Shown here one piece after another: positions 25,268 to 33,581 of a DNA stretch of 64,000 nt. The number at the start of each line of letters is the position of its first letter. Within the stretch, counting starts at the first letter, position 1. Both the position numbers and the translations under genes were made by a program. Under the pieces are notes generated by a model, which was not told the origin of the DNA, ran no database searches, and saw nothing but the letters and a program-made list of their open reading frames with translations. The stretch is from Natrinema altunense (lineage in GTDB: Archaea; Halobacteriota; Halobacteria; Halobacteriales; Natrialbaceae): assembly GCF_000731985.1 (NCBI RefSeq), contig NZ_JNCS01000003.1:391375-455374 (forward strand), read 5' to 3'.

Positions 25268-25951
25268 TTACCTCGTGCCACGAACCCGCTCGAGGACGGC
25301 GAGCGTCCCCTCGGCGTGGACGCCGTCGAGCACCTCGTCCGCGGCGGCTTTCGCCGCCTCGTCGGCGTTTGCGACGGCGAACCCGCGACCGACGGTCTCG
25401 AAGGTCGAGACGTCATTGATCGAGTCGCCGACGGCGACGCAGTCCGCGGGATCGATGCCGACGTGATCGGCGATCCGGACGATTCCCTCGCCTTTGTTCG
25501 GGTCGGTGTCCTTGACGTGGTAGGCGTAACCGGTGTCGATCACTTCGAGGCCGTGTTCCGCGGCGATCTCGCGGAGGGGCTCGAGTGGTTGGTCCAGGCT
25601 GACCGCGATCTCGGTCTCGCGCCAGCGGTTGACCGTGTCCGCCGCGCCCCAGCCGAGGTCGTAGCCGGCGGCCCGGTAGTCCTCGACGACCGCTCGAGCG
25701 GCCTCCCGATCGGCGGTGAAGAAGACCTCGTCGCCGGGATAGACGACGCCGCCGTTCTCGGCGACGACGAGTTCCGGAATCCCGATGAAGTGACAGAGGG
25801 CGATAGGGTAGGGGAAGGCCTTCCCGGTGGCGATCACGATCGGCGCGTCCCACTCGTACAGCGGCTCGAAAACGCGGGGATCGATCCCCCAGCCCTCCGG
25901 GCGGGTCAGCGTGCCATCGATATCGAGGACGAGCGGCGGCTCGGCGGTCAT
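25268..25951 (-). CDS. pgp: Phosphoglycolate phosphatase (HAD superfamily)
   Basis: HAD-type phosphatase of the archaeal phosphoglycolate phosphatase group (Cof/type IIB cap). Motif I is LVLDIDGTLTR with the nucleophile Asp, motif II is IVIATGKAF, a Lys occurs in motif III (DTDPNKGEGI), and motif IV is AVGDSINDVSTFETVG. At 227 residues it fits the family. It would remove phosphate from 2-phosphoglycolate in the cytoplasm. Start at ATG 25951 (MTAEPPLVL), just ahead of motif I; the longer upstream open frame is not supported. Confidence 0.88.
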   Translation of the reverse strand: MTAEPPLVLDIDGTLTRPEGWGIDPRVFEPLYEWDAPIVIATGKAFPYPIALCHFIGIPELVVAENGGVVYPGDEVFFTADREAARAVVEDYRAAGYDLGWGAADTVNRWRETEIAVSLDQPLEPLREIAAEHGLEVIDTGYAYHVKDTDPNKGEGIVRIADHVGIDPADCVAVGDSINDVSTFETVGRGFAVANADEAAKAAADEVLDGVHAEGTLAVLERVRGTR

Positions 25952-26083
25952 AGGTATCACTCGAGGGCTGGGCGACCTAAAGGGGTCGGGTCGGACCGGA
26001 TCGAGACCGACGGCGCAACGGAGGCGGTTCCTCGACAACGTCGTCGCGAGTCAGCCCGCGAGACGCGGGCGACCACCCCGTCG

Positions 26084-26470
26084 TCAGGAGTCCTTCTGGA
26101 TGATCCCCTCAGTCACTGCGGTCAAGACGACCTGCCCGTCCGCGTTCTCACAGACGACATCCGACGTGAACTCGTAGCGGTCGTCCCGTTCGACGACCGT
26201 GTCGTACGTCGATCGACAGGTAATCGGCTCGCCGGTATAGACCGGCCGATGAAAATCGATCTCCATCGTGCTGGCCAACACTTCGCTATCGCTTCCCAGT
26301 TTCGTCGGCAGGGTCGCCGTCAGCAATCCCTGTACCATCACTCGTCCGTCCGCGTCCGGCTCAGTGTGTCGGGGCTGGTCGTCACCGGTGAGCGCCGCGA
26401 ACTGCTGGACGTCGTCGACCGTGAACGTTCGCTCGTACGTTCGCGTCTCGCCTTCGATTGGCTCCGTCAT
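26084..26470 (-). CDS. MaoC-like hot-dog dehydratase
   Basis: A 128-residue single hot-dog domain of the MaoC/(R)-specific enoyl-CoA hydratase type. The catalytic segment is FAALTGDDQPRHTEPD, fitting the D-x4-H pattern (usually D-x-N-P-x-H), and VMVQGLLTATLPTKLGSDS follows as the usual G-x-h helix. MEIDFHRPVYTGEPITCRSTY is a typical late strand pair. It may act on acyl-CoA substrates, or as a non-catalytic hot-dog protein given the missing Asn of the motif. Start at ATG 26470; a box-A element sits at 26501-26510. Confidence 0.8.
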   Translation of the reverse strand: MTEPIEGETRTYERTFTVDDVQQFAALTGDDQPRHTEPDADGRVMVQGLLTATLPTKLGSDSEVLASTMEIDFHRPVYTGEPITCRSTYDTVVERDDRYEFTSDVVCENADGQVVLTAVTEGIIQKDS

Positions 26471-26500
26471 CTGTTTCTGCCCCGTAACTGACACGCCGGA

Positions 26501-26510
26501 ATAATAAGCG
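26501..26510 (-). promoter_or_regulatory. Predicted box A of the MaoC-like gene
   Basis: Minus-strand CGCTTATTAT is centred 35 nt before ATG 26470, giving a very short leader and supporting the short start over in-frame upstream codons. Confidence 0.45.
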
Positions 26511-26771
26511 TGTGCTTTGCGTTCAATGCACAACTATCGATGGTTCTCGGCACTCTGAATAGCCAGCCACACGCCGCCCAAACTCATCACTGATGAGCCG
26601 ATCCGAACTTGGGTCCAGTTCGGTACTCCTATACGTTTGACCTGTGAGCGTCAGGTCCGTTTATCGCACCCATACACACCATCACCTCATGAAATAATAA
26701 AAAATTAGATAACGAGGCAATTAAGTCATGATATGCTGGATGCTTTGAAATCGGAGTTTCATAGCCATACC
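26511..26771. other. AT-rich spacer before a small RHH-like gene
   Basis: Unusually AT-rich for this genome, with AATAATAAAAAATTAG at about 26693-26708 as a possible promoter of the small plus-strand gene at 26772. No other coding signal is visible. Confidence 0.4.
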
Positions 26772-26909
26772 ATGGCCGATGAGACGACAACAGTAACGGT
26801 TTCGACGGAGACCTGGAAGCGGCTTACATTGCGGAAAGACCCGGGTGACAGCTTTGACGACGTGATAACGGAACTGCTTGACGAAGTCGAAGAGGGAGAC
26901 GAAGACTAA
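26772..26909 (+). CDS. Small RHH/VapB-like antitoxin-type protein (DUF7557-like)
   Basis: A 45-residue acidic protein: after MADETTT comes VTVSTETWKRLTLRKDPGDS, then FDDVITELLDEVEEGDED. The pattern strand (TVTVS)-helix-(DSFDDVITELLDE)-helix is that of haloarchaeal VapB-like antitoxins and DUF7557 ribbon-helix-helix proteins, in which the phrase D-S-F-D-D-V is recurrent. No VapC/PIN toxin gene follows; the next 300 nt have no credible gene. It could be an orphan antitoxin or a small DNA-binding protein. Start ATG 26772, stop TAA. Confidence 0.6.
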   Translation: MADETTTVTVSTETWKRLTLRKDPGDSFDDVITELLDEVEEGDED

Positions 26910-27225
26910 CGGTAGTCAATAGCGCCGTCTCCTGCATCGTGGCTCTACCTGTGGTCACCGCTACCCGCTCGAGCGGTCCGAACGATGGCAGAAGCGGGTG
27001 AAAAACGGAGAGCCGACTGACTCGTGTCTCACTTCGGACCGTTGCAGGGTTCACACGGCTTTCGTATTGATACCGTTGCAGAAGTCGGTTACGCGTCCAC
27101 CGGCGTCGCATCGATCTGCGTCGTCTCCGGTATCCCCTCTGGAGCGCGGTGTGTCGACCAGAGAACTGCGGGCGGGGGTGTACAGAGCGCTGTGATTTCG
27201 TGGCGTTGTCCCCTCGGCGACACAG
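26910..27225. other. Intergenic, no gene recognised
   Basis: Open frames here are short and composition-driven. I find no toxin partner for the preceding antitoxin-like gene and no transposase motif. Confidence 0.45.
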
Positions 27226-27318
27226 CTATCCATCTGCGATGACGATCTCGTCGGAATTCGCGTCTGCTTCGAGTCGTCGAATCGCCTCGTTGACTTCCTC
27301 CTGGGTCGCTTCATCCAT
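27226..27318 (-). CDS. Possible 30-aa acidic peptide
   Basis: Minus-strand frame beginning MDEATQEEVNEAIRRLEADA and ending NSDEIVIADG. It has good haloarchaeal codon bias and an amphipathic helix, but no recognisable family and no clear promoter. It may be a microprotein or the remnant of a larger gene. Confidence 0.3.
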   Translation of the reverse strand: MDEATQEEVNEAIRRLEADANSDEIVIADG

Positions 27319-27475
27319 CGACTATCCCCGTACTTACCGCAGTAGGCGCGAACTCGGTAAAGGGGTCTCAGCGTATTCAGGGTGAGAAAATACCGCCCCG
27401 GTGAGCACGACCGCTATCGGGACACCTGAACCGATCGAGACACTGATCACACAGCCGTCGGCCGATCAGGCGTGT

Positions 27476-27560
27476 CGTAGCTTGCGGCAGCTACGAATGT
27501 CCCAGTTACAGCGGTTGCGAAGCGAAACCCCACGGCGTTAGCCGTGGGACGAAACCGACA
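27476..27560 (+). mobile_element. Solo right-end remnant of an IS200/IS605 (IS1341-type) element
   Basis: Two hairpins lie close together: CGTAGCT-N6-AGCTACG (27476-27495) and CCCACGGC-GTTA-GCCGTGGG (27529-27548). The second lies in text that reads, in one plus-strand frame, KRNPTALAVGR, close to the PTASAVGR C terminus of TnpB proteins seen at 56719-56928. In haloarchaeal IS1341-type elements the terminal hairpin overlaps the last TnpB codons in just this way. No TnpB body remains, so this is a relic of an end. It abuts the stop of the membrane gene at 27561. Confidence 0.5.
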
Positions 27561-28637
27561 TCACAGGCTGAGATAGCCCGCGTTGGGCAACAGTCCGGCC
27601 AGGTAGAGGAGACCGAGTACGAACATGAACGCCGCAATGGCCATCGCCGGCGGGTCAACGTGCGTCCCGGAGTGGGAATAGAACACGCGCTGACTCAGCT
27701 CGCCGATGAGACCGCTGATCGCGCCGAACGCACCGGCGACGAGCAGGGCGGCCGGCTCGCTGCCGATGGCCGGCATCGCGATCATCGCACCCACAGTGCC
27801 CAGCAGCGTGATGTGGTGGGTGACCGGAATCTTCTCGACGCCGAGGTTGAGGAACAGCAGGCTCATCGCGGAAATCGCGTAGCCCAGGAAGATGCTCCCG
27901 GTCTTGAGCCAGATGAAGCCGCCGAGGAGACCGCCGACGAGACCGATCGCGGTCACGCCGGACCACTTGTACTGGTGTGGCAGCCAGGGCTCGGTCGCCA
28001 ACCGATCGGTCTCGGTGCCGCCGTCGGCCGCCACGCGCGGTTCCTCGCGCTCGAACGGCGACATGTCGAGGATGCTCGAGCCGCCGACCTTGCCGACGAT
28101 CGGGTAGCCGAACACGATGCGGGCGAGGAACGCCGTCGCGACGACCGAGAGCGCGATGTTGTCCGTCGGGAATCCCAGGCCGCCCATAACCTGGGTGACG
28201 AGCATTCCGACGACGCCGAAGATCGCACCGACCGCGAGGATATCGGGTTTGGTCCCGAACGCGTACAGGATGTCCTTCCCGAAGTGGTAGTCCCAGTCGT
28301 CGGGCTCCATCTCGGGATACTTCCGGCCGGCGTAGGCCGTCGCGGCGACGCCGCCGGCGAAGGCGATGTGCGGACCGGTGACCGCGCCGAAACCGATCGT
28401 CCCGGTCACACCGGTGGCGATATCCCCTGCTCCGGCGACATCGAGGCTACTCCCGATCTCTCGCTGAAGAATGGCGATCCCTTCGCCGAGGAAGACCACG
28501 AACCCCGTGAAGACGAACGAGGGCAGCGCGCCGAGGGCCGCGCCGAACGCGCCGCCGGCGAGGGCGGCGATGAACAGCACGGCGAACTTCTCGAACTCCA
28601 TGCCGATGACGGGAACCTGCAGTAGCACCTCTATCAT
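27561..28637 (-). CDS. Membrane protein co-encoded with glycerol kinase (putative glycerol uptake)
   Basis: A 358-residue integral membrane protein with about eight to nine Gly/Ala-rich helices. The glycine-rich repeat-like segments (FIAALAGGAFGAALGALPSF, IATGVTGTIGFGAVTGPHIA) and VAGAFGAISGLIGELSQRVF recur through the protein. It starts 2 nt after the glpK stop and is surely co-transcribed. I recall that haloarchaeal glycerol operons carry such a membrane protein next to glpK with a suggested transport role, but this rests on context. It is not an aquaporin-type GlpF: the NPA motifs are absent. Confidence 0.7.
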   Translation of the reverse strand: MIEVLLQVPVIGMEFEKFAVLFIAALAGGAFGAALGALPSFVFTGFVVFLGEGIAILQREIGSSLDVAGAGDIATGVTGTIGFGAVTGPHIAFAGGVAATAYAGRKYPEMEPDDWDYHFGKDILYAFGTKPDILAVGAIFGVVGMLVTQVMGGLGFPTDNIALSVVATAFLARIVFGYPIVGKVGGSSILDMSPFEREEPRVAADGGTETDRLATEPWLPHQYKWSGVTAIGLVGGLLGGFIWLKTGSIFLGYAISAMSLLFLNLGVEKIPVTHHITLLGTVGAMIAMPAIGSEPAALLVAGAFGAISGLIGELSQRVFYSHSGTHVDPPAMAIAAFMFVLGLLYLAGLLPNAGYLSL

Positions 28638-28639
28638 GG

Positions 28640-30181
28640 TTACTCCTCCCCGTCCCGCGCCCAGTCACGCGATCGTTCGACGGCGTCCGACCACCGATCG
28701 TATCGTTGGTCCGCGACCGCCCGATCCATCTTCGGTTCGAACTCCGCGTCGACCTGCCAGTTGCTCCGTAACTCGTCGGGATCGCTCCAATACCCGACGG
28801 CGAGACCGGCCGCGTACGCGGAGCCGAGCGCCGTCGTCTCATCGACGACCGGGCGGACGATCTCCGAGCCGATGATATCGGACTGCAGCTGACAGAGGAA
28901 GTTGTTCTTGACCGCGCCGCCGTCGACCTTCAGCGAGGTCATCTCGATGCCCGAGTCGGCTTCCATGGCCTCCGCCACGTCCCGGGTCTGGTAGGCGATC
29001 GACTCGAGGGTCGCACGAACGACGTGTTCCTTCCGCGTGCCGCGGGTCATCCCGACGATGGTGCCGCGTGCGCGCTGATCCCAGTGGGGTGCGCCCAGCC
29101 CAGTGAAGGCGGGGACGACGTAGACGCCGTCCGTCGAGTCGACGCTGCGGGCGAGCTCCGCCGTCTGGGCGGGATTATCGATCAGGGACATGTCCTCGAG
29201 CCACTCGATCGCCGCGCCGGTGATGAAGATCGACCCCTCGAGTGCGTACTGGACGTCCTCCCCCGAGCGCTGGAAGCCGATCGTCGTCAGCAGGCCGTGG
29301 TCGGATTCGACGGCCTCGTCGCCGGTGTTCATCAGGAAGAACGAGCCGGTGCCGTAGGTGTTCTTCGCGTCGCCGGCGTCGAAACAGGTCTGGCCGAACA
29401 GGGCCGCCTGTTGGTCGCCGAGCGCGCCCGCGACCGGGACCTCGGCTTCGAGGAACCCGTCCGGATCGGTCGAGCCGTAGGTCGCGTCGTCGCTCGAGGG
29501 GCGCACCTCGGGGAGCATCGCTTCGGGAATATCGAACTCCGCGAGCAGGTCGTCGTCCCACTCGAGATCGTGGATGTTGTACAGCATCGTCCGCGAGGCG
29601 TTCGTGACTTCGGTGATGTGCTCACCGGTGAGGTTGTAGATCAGCCACGTGTCGATGGTCCCGAAGAGGACCTCGCCTTTCTCCGCGCGGTCGCGAATGT
29701 CCTCCGGCCGGGAGCGCTCGAGTTTGATCGGGTCGGCGTTATCGAGCAGCCACTCGGCTTTCGTCGCCGAGAAGTAGGCGTCGGCCTCGAGCCCGGTTTT
29801 CTCGCGGATGGTCTCGACGAAGCCGTCCTCCTCGAGCTGTTCGACGCGGTCGGTCGTTCGACGGTCCTGCCAGACGATGGCGTTGTGGACCGGCCGACCG
29901 GAGTCGGCATCCCACAGCAACGTCGTCTCCCGCTGGTTGGTCACGCCGATGGCCTCGAGCTGGTCGGGGCTGACGCCCGCCTGTCCGAGCGCCCGTCGAA
30001 TGACGTCTTTGGTGTTCTCCCAGATTTCGGTCGGGTCGTGCTCGACCCAGCCGGGTTCCGGATAGATCTGTTCGTGTTTTTCGTACGCGTTCGCGACGAC
30101 TTGCCCCTCGTGATCGAACACGATGAAGCGTGTGCCGGTCGTTCCCTGGTCAACCGCACCGACATAGGTATTATTTGTCAT
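28640..30181 (-). CDS. glpK: Glycerol kinase
   Basis: ATP-dependent phosphorylation of glycerol to sn-glycerol 3-phosphate, the entry step of glycerol use in halophiles. The FGGY-family signatures are present: the N-terminal YVGAVDQGTTGTRFIVFDHEG phosphate loop, AIVWQDRRTTDRVEQL, and the C-terminal LKVDGGAVKNNFLCQLQSDI. Full length at 513 aa. Start at ATG 30181. It is divergent from gpdA; both promoters lie in the 300-nt spacer. The downstream membrane gene follows after 2 nt. Confidence 0.96.
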   Translation of the reverse strand: MTNNTYVGAVDQGTTGTRFIVFDHEGQVVANAYEKHEQIYPEPGWVEHDPTEIWENTKDVIRRALGQAGVSPDQLEAIGVTNQRETTLLWDADSGRPVHNAIVWQDRRTTDRVEQLEEDGFVETIREKTGLEADAYFSATKAEWLLDNADPIKLERSRPEDIRDRAEKGEVLFGTIDTWLIYNLTGEHITEVTNASRTMLYNIHDLEWDDDLLAEFDIPEAMLPEVRPSSDDATYGSTDPDGFLEAEVPVAGALGDQQAALFGQTCFDAGDAKNTYGTGSFFLMNTGDEAVESDHGLLTTIGFQRSGEDVQYALEGSIFITGAAIEWLEDMSLIDNPAQTAELARSVDSTDGVYVVPAFTGLGAPHWDQRARGTIVGMTRGTRKEHVVRATLESIAYQTRDVAEAMEADSGIEMTSLKVDGGAVKNNFLCQLQSDIIGSEIVRPVVDETTALGSAYAAGLAVGYWSDPDELRSNWQVDAEFEPKMDRAVADQRYDRWSDAVERSRDWARDGEE

Positions 30182-30253
30182 AGGTGGTCACCCATGCTCC
30201 CACGGGCCGATTTACTGGTGGAAGCGTGCTACTGGTAAACAACTCCTACGATC

Positions 30254-30261
30254 ATTATAAA
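30254..30261 (-). promoter_or_regulatory. Predicted box A of glpK
   Basis: Minus-strand TTTATAAT lies 73 nt before the glpK ATG. This is the best TATA element in the spacer and implies a leader of roughly 45-50 nt, unusual beside the mostly leaderless genes around it. Confidence 0.5.
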
Positions 30262-30264
30262 TGT

Positions 30265-30326
30265 TTTCAAATTCATAAGTTACGTTTCATGAGGGAAGTG
30301 ACGGCCGTCTTTCAGACTATTTGAAA
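30265..30326. repeat. Separated inverted repeat in the glpK-gpdA spacer
   Basis: TTTCAAAT (30265-30272) and ATTTGAAA (30319-30326) are perfect inverted 8-mers 54 nt apart, one beside the glpK box A. They may be two half-sites or unrelated copies bound by a glycerol-responsive regulator. Confidence 0.35.
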
Positions 30327-30441
30327 TGGCTGTTTTCGGCGGGTTGGCGACATCGGCCGCAGTGCCGTCGGGCGTTCGAGCCCCCGGTCGAGACGCGGGC
30401 TGTTCGAAACCATCAATTGTTATGGCCGTTATCGGATCGCC

Positions 30442-30451
30442 GATAAAATAA
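30442..30451 (+). promoter_or_regulatory. Predicted box A of the gpd operon
   Basis: GATAAAATAA is centred 38 nt before ATG 30484. The expected start near 30472 lies downstream of the alternative ATG at 30454, which decides for 30484. Confidence 0.5.
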
Positions 30452-30483
30452 AGATGGAGGTGTCCGTAGAGGGTAGTGACAGA

Positions 30484-32193
30484 ATGCCACGGGATACCGG
30501 GGTCCTCGTTCTCGGCGGCGGCTCGACCGGCTGTGGCATCGCCCGCGATCTGGCGATGCGCGGCCTCGAAGTCACGCTCGTCGAGCGGGGGAACCTCACG
30601 GACGGAACGACCGGTCGAATGCACGGCCTGCTGCACAGCGGCGGGCGGTACGCCGTCTCCGACCAGGCCAGCGCGACGGAGTGTATCGAGGAAAACGAGA
30701 TCCTTCGGGAAATCGCCGGCCACTGCGTCGAGGAAACCGGCGGGCTGTTCGTCCAGCGACCCGAGGACTCGGACGAGTACTTTCAGGAGAAACTCGAGGG
30801 CTGCCGGGAATGTGGAATTCCCGCCCGCGTGCTTTCGGGCACGGAAGCCCGCGAGGTCGAACCGTACCTCGCGGAGGACGTAGCGCGCGCGATCGAGGTC
30901 CCCGACGGCGCGGTCGACCCGTTCCGGCTCTGTGTCGCGAACGCCATCGACGCCGAGAACCACGGCGCGCGGGTCGAGACCCACGCCGAGGTGGTCGACC
31001 TCTTGCGCGACGGCGACGACATCTACGGCGTCGAGGTGCGCCACGAGTCCGGTCCCGGCAAGCGCACGCACGCCGCGCCCGGCACCACCGAGGAGATCAC
31101 CGCGGACTACGTGGTCAACGCGACCGGCGCGTGGGCCGGACAGATCGGCGCGATGGCCGACCTCGAGATCGAGGTTCGCCCGTCGAAGGGCGTCATGACG
31201 ATCATGAACGTCCGGCAGGTCGACACCGTCATTAACCGCTGCCGGCCGAAGGGCGACGCCGACATCATCGTCCCCCACGAGACGACCGCGATCCTCGGGA
31301 CGACCGACGAGGAGGTCCCCGACCCCGACGACTACCCCGAGGAGCAGTGGGAGGTCGACCAGATGATCGACACGCTCTCGGAACTGGTGCCGATCCTCGA
31401 GGAGGCCCGCACCATCCGCTCGTTCTGGGGCGTCCGCCCGCTCTACGAGCCGCCGGGAACCGGCACGCAGGACCCGACCGACATCACGCGGGACTTCTTC
31501 CTGCTCGATCACGCCGACCGCGACGGCGTGGCGGGGATGTCCAGCATCGTCGGCGGCAAGTTCACCACCTACCGGGCGATGGCCGAGGAGATCGCCGACC
31601 ACGTCTGTGACAAACTCGGGGTGACCGCCTCGTGTTCGACCGCGGACGAGCCCCTGCCGGGCAGCGAGAACATCGAGACGCTCGAGGCGGGGATGGACGA
31701 CTTCGGGCTGCGCTCCCCGGTGGCCCGCCGGAGCATGCAACGGTTGGGGAGCCGGGCGAGCGAGGTGCTCGAGACGGACGAACCGAACCCGGTGATCTGC
31801 CAATGTGAGGGCGTGACCCGCGCGGAGATTCGGGACGCGATTTCGCAGTCGGGATCGGACCTGAACGCGGTTCGCATCCGGACGCGGGCCTCGATGGGCA
31901 ACTGCCAGGGCGGGTTCTGCTGCCAGAACATGGCGAACGAACTCCATCCGACGTACGACGAGGAGACGGTTCGCGAGGCGCTCGACGAACTCTTTCAGGA
32001 GCGCTGGAAGGGCGAGCGTCACGCGCTGTGGGGCGAACAGCTCTCGCAAGCGATGCTCAACTACGCGCTCCACGCGACGACGATGAACCGCGATCGCGAT
32101 CCCGCGAGCGCGACGGGAGACGTCGACTTCGCGGCGTTCGACGGCGGCCGGGCGGCGAGCGATCGGGTCGACGGAACCCGGGGGGCCGACTGA
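30484..32193 (+). CDS. gpdA: Anaerobic-type glycerol-3-phosphate dehydrogenase, subunit A
   Basis: FAD-dependent subunit that oxidises glycerol 3-phosphate to dihydroxyacetone phosphate. The N-terminal Rossmann motif is [21 protein letters not shown], followed by [16 protein letters not shown] (GlpA/GlpD-type substrate region). The C-terminal BFD-like [2Fe-2S] domain carries [11 protein letters not shown] and later [15 protein letters not shown]. 569 aa from ATG 30484. First gene of gpdABC, so electrons pass through the Fe-S subunit C to the quinone pool. The following subunit starts directly after its stop codon. Confidence 0.95.
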   Translation: MPRDTGVLVLGGGSTGCGIARDLAMRGLEVTLVERGNLTDGTTGRMHGLLHSGGRYAVSDQASATECIEENEILREIAGHCVEETGGLFVQRPEDSDEYFQEKLEGCRECGIPARVLSGTEAREVEPYLAEDVARAIEVPDGAVDPFRLCVANAIDAENHGARVETHAEVVDLLRDGDDIYGVEVRHESGPGKRTHAAPGTTEEITADYVVNATGAWAGQIGAMADLEIEVRPSKGVMTIMNVRQVDTVINRCRPKGDADIIVPHETTAILGTTDEEVPDPDDYPEEQWEVDQMIDTLSELVPILEEARTIRSFWGVRPLYEPPGTGTQDPTDITRDFFLLDHADRDGVAGMSSIVGGKFTTYRAMAEEIADHVCDKLGVTASCSTADEPLPGSENIETLEAGMDDFGLRSPVARRSMQRLGSRASEVLETDEPNPVICQCEGVTRAEIRDAISQSGSDLNAVRIRTRASMGNCQGGFCCQNMANELHPTYDEETVREALDELFQERWKGERHALWGEQLSQAMLNYALHATTMNRDRDPASATGDVDFAAFDGGRAASDRVDGTRGAD

Positions 32194-33498
32194 ATGGCGA
32201 TCGAGGACGACGTCCTCGTCGTCGGCGGCGGACTCGCCGGAACGACTGCCGCACTCGCCGCCGCGGAGCGGGACGTGCAGGTACGACTCGTCTCGTACAG
32301 ACAGAGCACGCTTCGTAACGCCAGCGGCCTGATCGACATCCTGGGCTACACGCCGGCCGGTGACGGCCCGCTCGTGGACCCGTTCGAGGCACTCGACGAC
32401 CTCCCCGCGGGTCACCCCTACGAACGCGTCGGCAGCGAGGCGGTCCGCGAGGCCCTCGCGTTCTTCGACGGGATCGTAGGCGACGCCTACGCCGGCGCGC
32501 ACACGGACGCGAACGCGCTCGTCCCGACCCACGGCGGCACCGTCAAGCCGACCGCGCGGTATCCGACCTCGACGGCGGCCGGCCTGGCGAGCGACGACCG
32601 CGACGCCCTGCTCGTCGGCTTCGAGACGCTACCCGACTTCGAGGCCCCGCTCGCGGCGTCGCATCTCGAGGCGGCCGGCGCGCCCTTTACCGCCCGTGGC
32701 GTCACGGTTCGGTTTCCCGGTATCGGCCGGGACGACGCAAAGGTCACGCGGTATGCACACCTCCTCGATCACGACGAACCCGTCGAGACACCGGCCGGCG
32801 AGACCACCGCTCGCGAGGCGCTCGCCGAGACCGTCCGAACGCATCTCGAGGGGGAATCCCGCGTCGGCTTCCCCGCCGTGCTCGGTGACGACCGCGCCGA
32901 CGCGGTCAGGGCCGACCTCGGCGACCGGCTTGGCGTCGACGTCTTCGAGGTCCCGATGGGACCGCCGAGCCTGCCCGGCATCCGCCTCGAAGACCTGCTC
33001 TACGAGGCGCTCGAGGCGGCGGGTGTCCGGGTAACGACCGGCGTGCCGGTCGTCGACTACGAGACCGACGGCGAGGGAGCGGACGCGACCGACCCCGAAC
33101 GGATCGACCGCGTCGTCGTCGATCGCAACGGGGCTGAGGTCCCCCATCGTGCGACCCAGTACGTCCTCGCGACGGGGGGACTGGTCGGGAAGGGGGTCCA
33201 GTCGGAGCGCGACGGAGTGTTCGAGCCGCTCTTCGACTGTCACGTCCCGCAGCCGGCGGACCGTTACGACTGGTTCGTCGACGACGTCTTCGGCGACCAG
33301 CCCTACGCGCGGTTCGGCCTGCCGGTCGACCGCGACCTCAGGCCGCTCGACGCCGCCGACGACCCGGAGTTTTCGAACCTGCGCGCGGCGGGTGCGGTGC
33401 TGGGCGGGTACGACTTCGCGGCCGAGAAATCCGGCAGCGGCGTCTCGCTCGCGACGGGCTACGTCGCCGGCCGACGCGCTGCGGAGGGGTGTCGATGA
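32194..33498 (+). CDS. gpdB: Glycerol-3-phosphate dehydrogenase, subunit B
   Basis: Flavin-binding GlpB-type subunit (434 aa). N-terminal dinucleotide fold VLVVGGGLAGTTAALAAAERD, then VSYRQSTLRNASGLIDILGY as the GlpB-specific block, and a C-terminal GGYDFAAEKSGSGVSLATGYVAG that closes the FAD site. The ATG follows the gpdA stop codon with no gap. A 28-codon ORF links it to gpdC. Confidence 0.93.
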   Translation: MAIEDDVLVVGGGLAGTTAALAAAERDVQVRLVSYRQSTLRNASGLIDILGYTPAGDGPLVDPFEALDDLPAGHPYERVGSEAVREALAFFDGIVGDAYAGAHTDANALVPTHGGTVKPTARYPTSTAAGLASDDRDALLVGFETLPDFEAPLAASHLEAAGAPFTARGVTVRFPGIGRDDAKVTRYAHLLDHDEPVETPAGETTAREALAETVRTHLEGESRVGFPAVLGDDRADAVRADLGDRLGVDVFEVPMGPPSLPGIRLEDLLYEALEAAGVRVTTGVPVVDYETDGEGADATDPERIDRVVVDRNGAEVPHRATQYVLATGGLVGKGVQSERDGVFEPLFDCHVPQPADRYDWFVDDVFGDQPYARFGLPVDRDLRPLDAADDPEFSNLRAAGAVLGGYDFAAEKSGSGVSLATGYVAGRRAAEGCR

Positions 33499-33581
33499 CG
33501 GCCGACCGACCCCGCTCGCGGAGTGGCATCGACCACCGAACGACCGAGACGAGCGACGGATCGACCTACGTGATCCCATGA
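33495..33581 (+). CDS. Possible 28-aa coupling ORF between gpdB and gpdC
   Basis: ATG at 33495 overlaps the gpdB stop (ATGA). The frame runs MTADRPRSRSGIDHRTTETS and ends at a TGA (33579-33581) that overlaps the gpdC ATG (33578), again as ATGA. It thus fills the whole 79-nt gap between the two subunit genes with exact 4-nt overlaps at both ends. The peptide is hydrophilic and has no recognisable domain. It may serve only to carry ribosomes from gpdB to gpdC, or the geometry may be chance. Confidence 0.4.
   Translation: MTADRPRSRSGIDHRTTETSDGSTYVIP

Noticed and set aside
26910..27225. A VapC-like toxin partner for the small RHH protein
   Set aside because: No frame with the acidic PIN-domain pattern is present on either strand.
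30454..30483. Longer gpdA start at ATG 30454
   Set aside because: It lies only a few bases after the predicted box A (30442-30451), upstream of the expected transcription start, and adds residues not expected in GpdA proteins.
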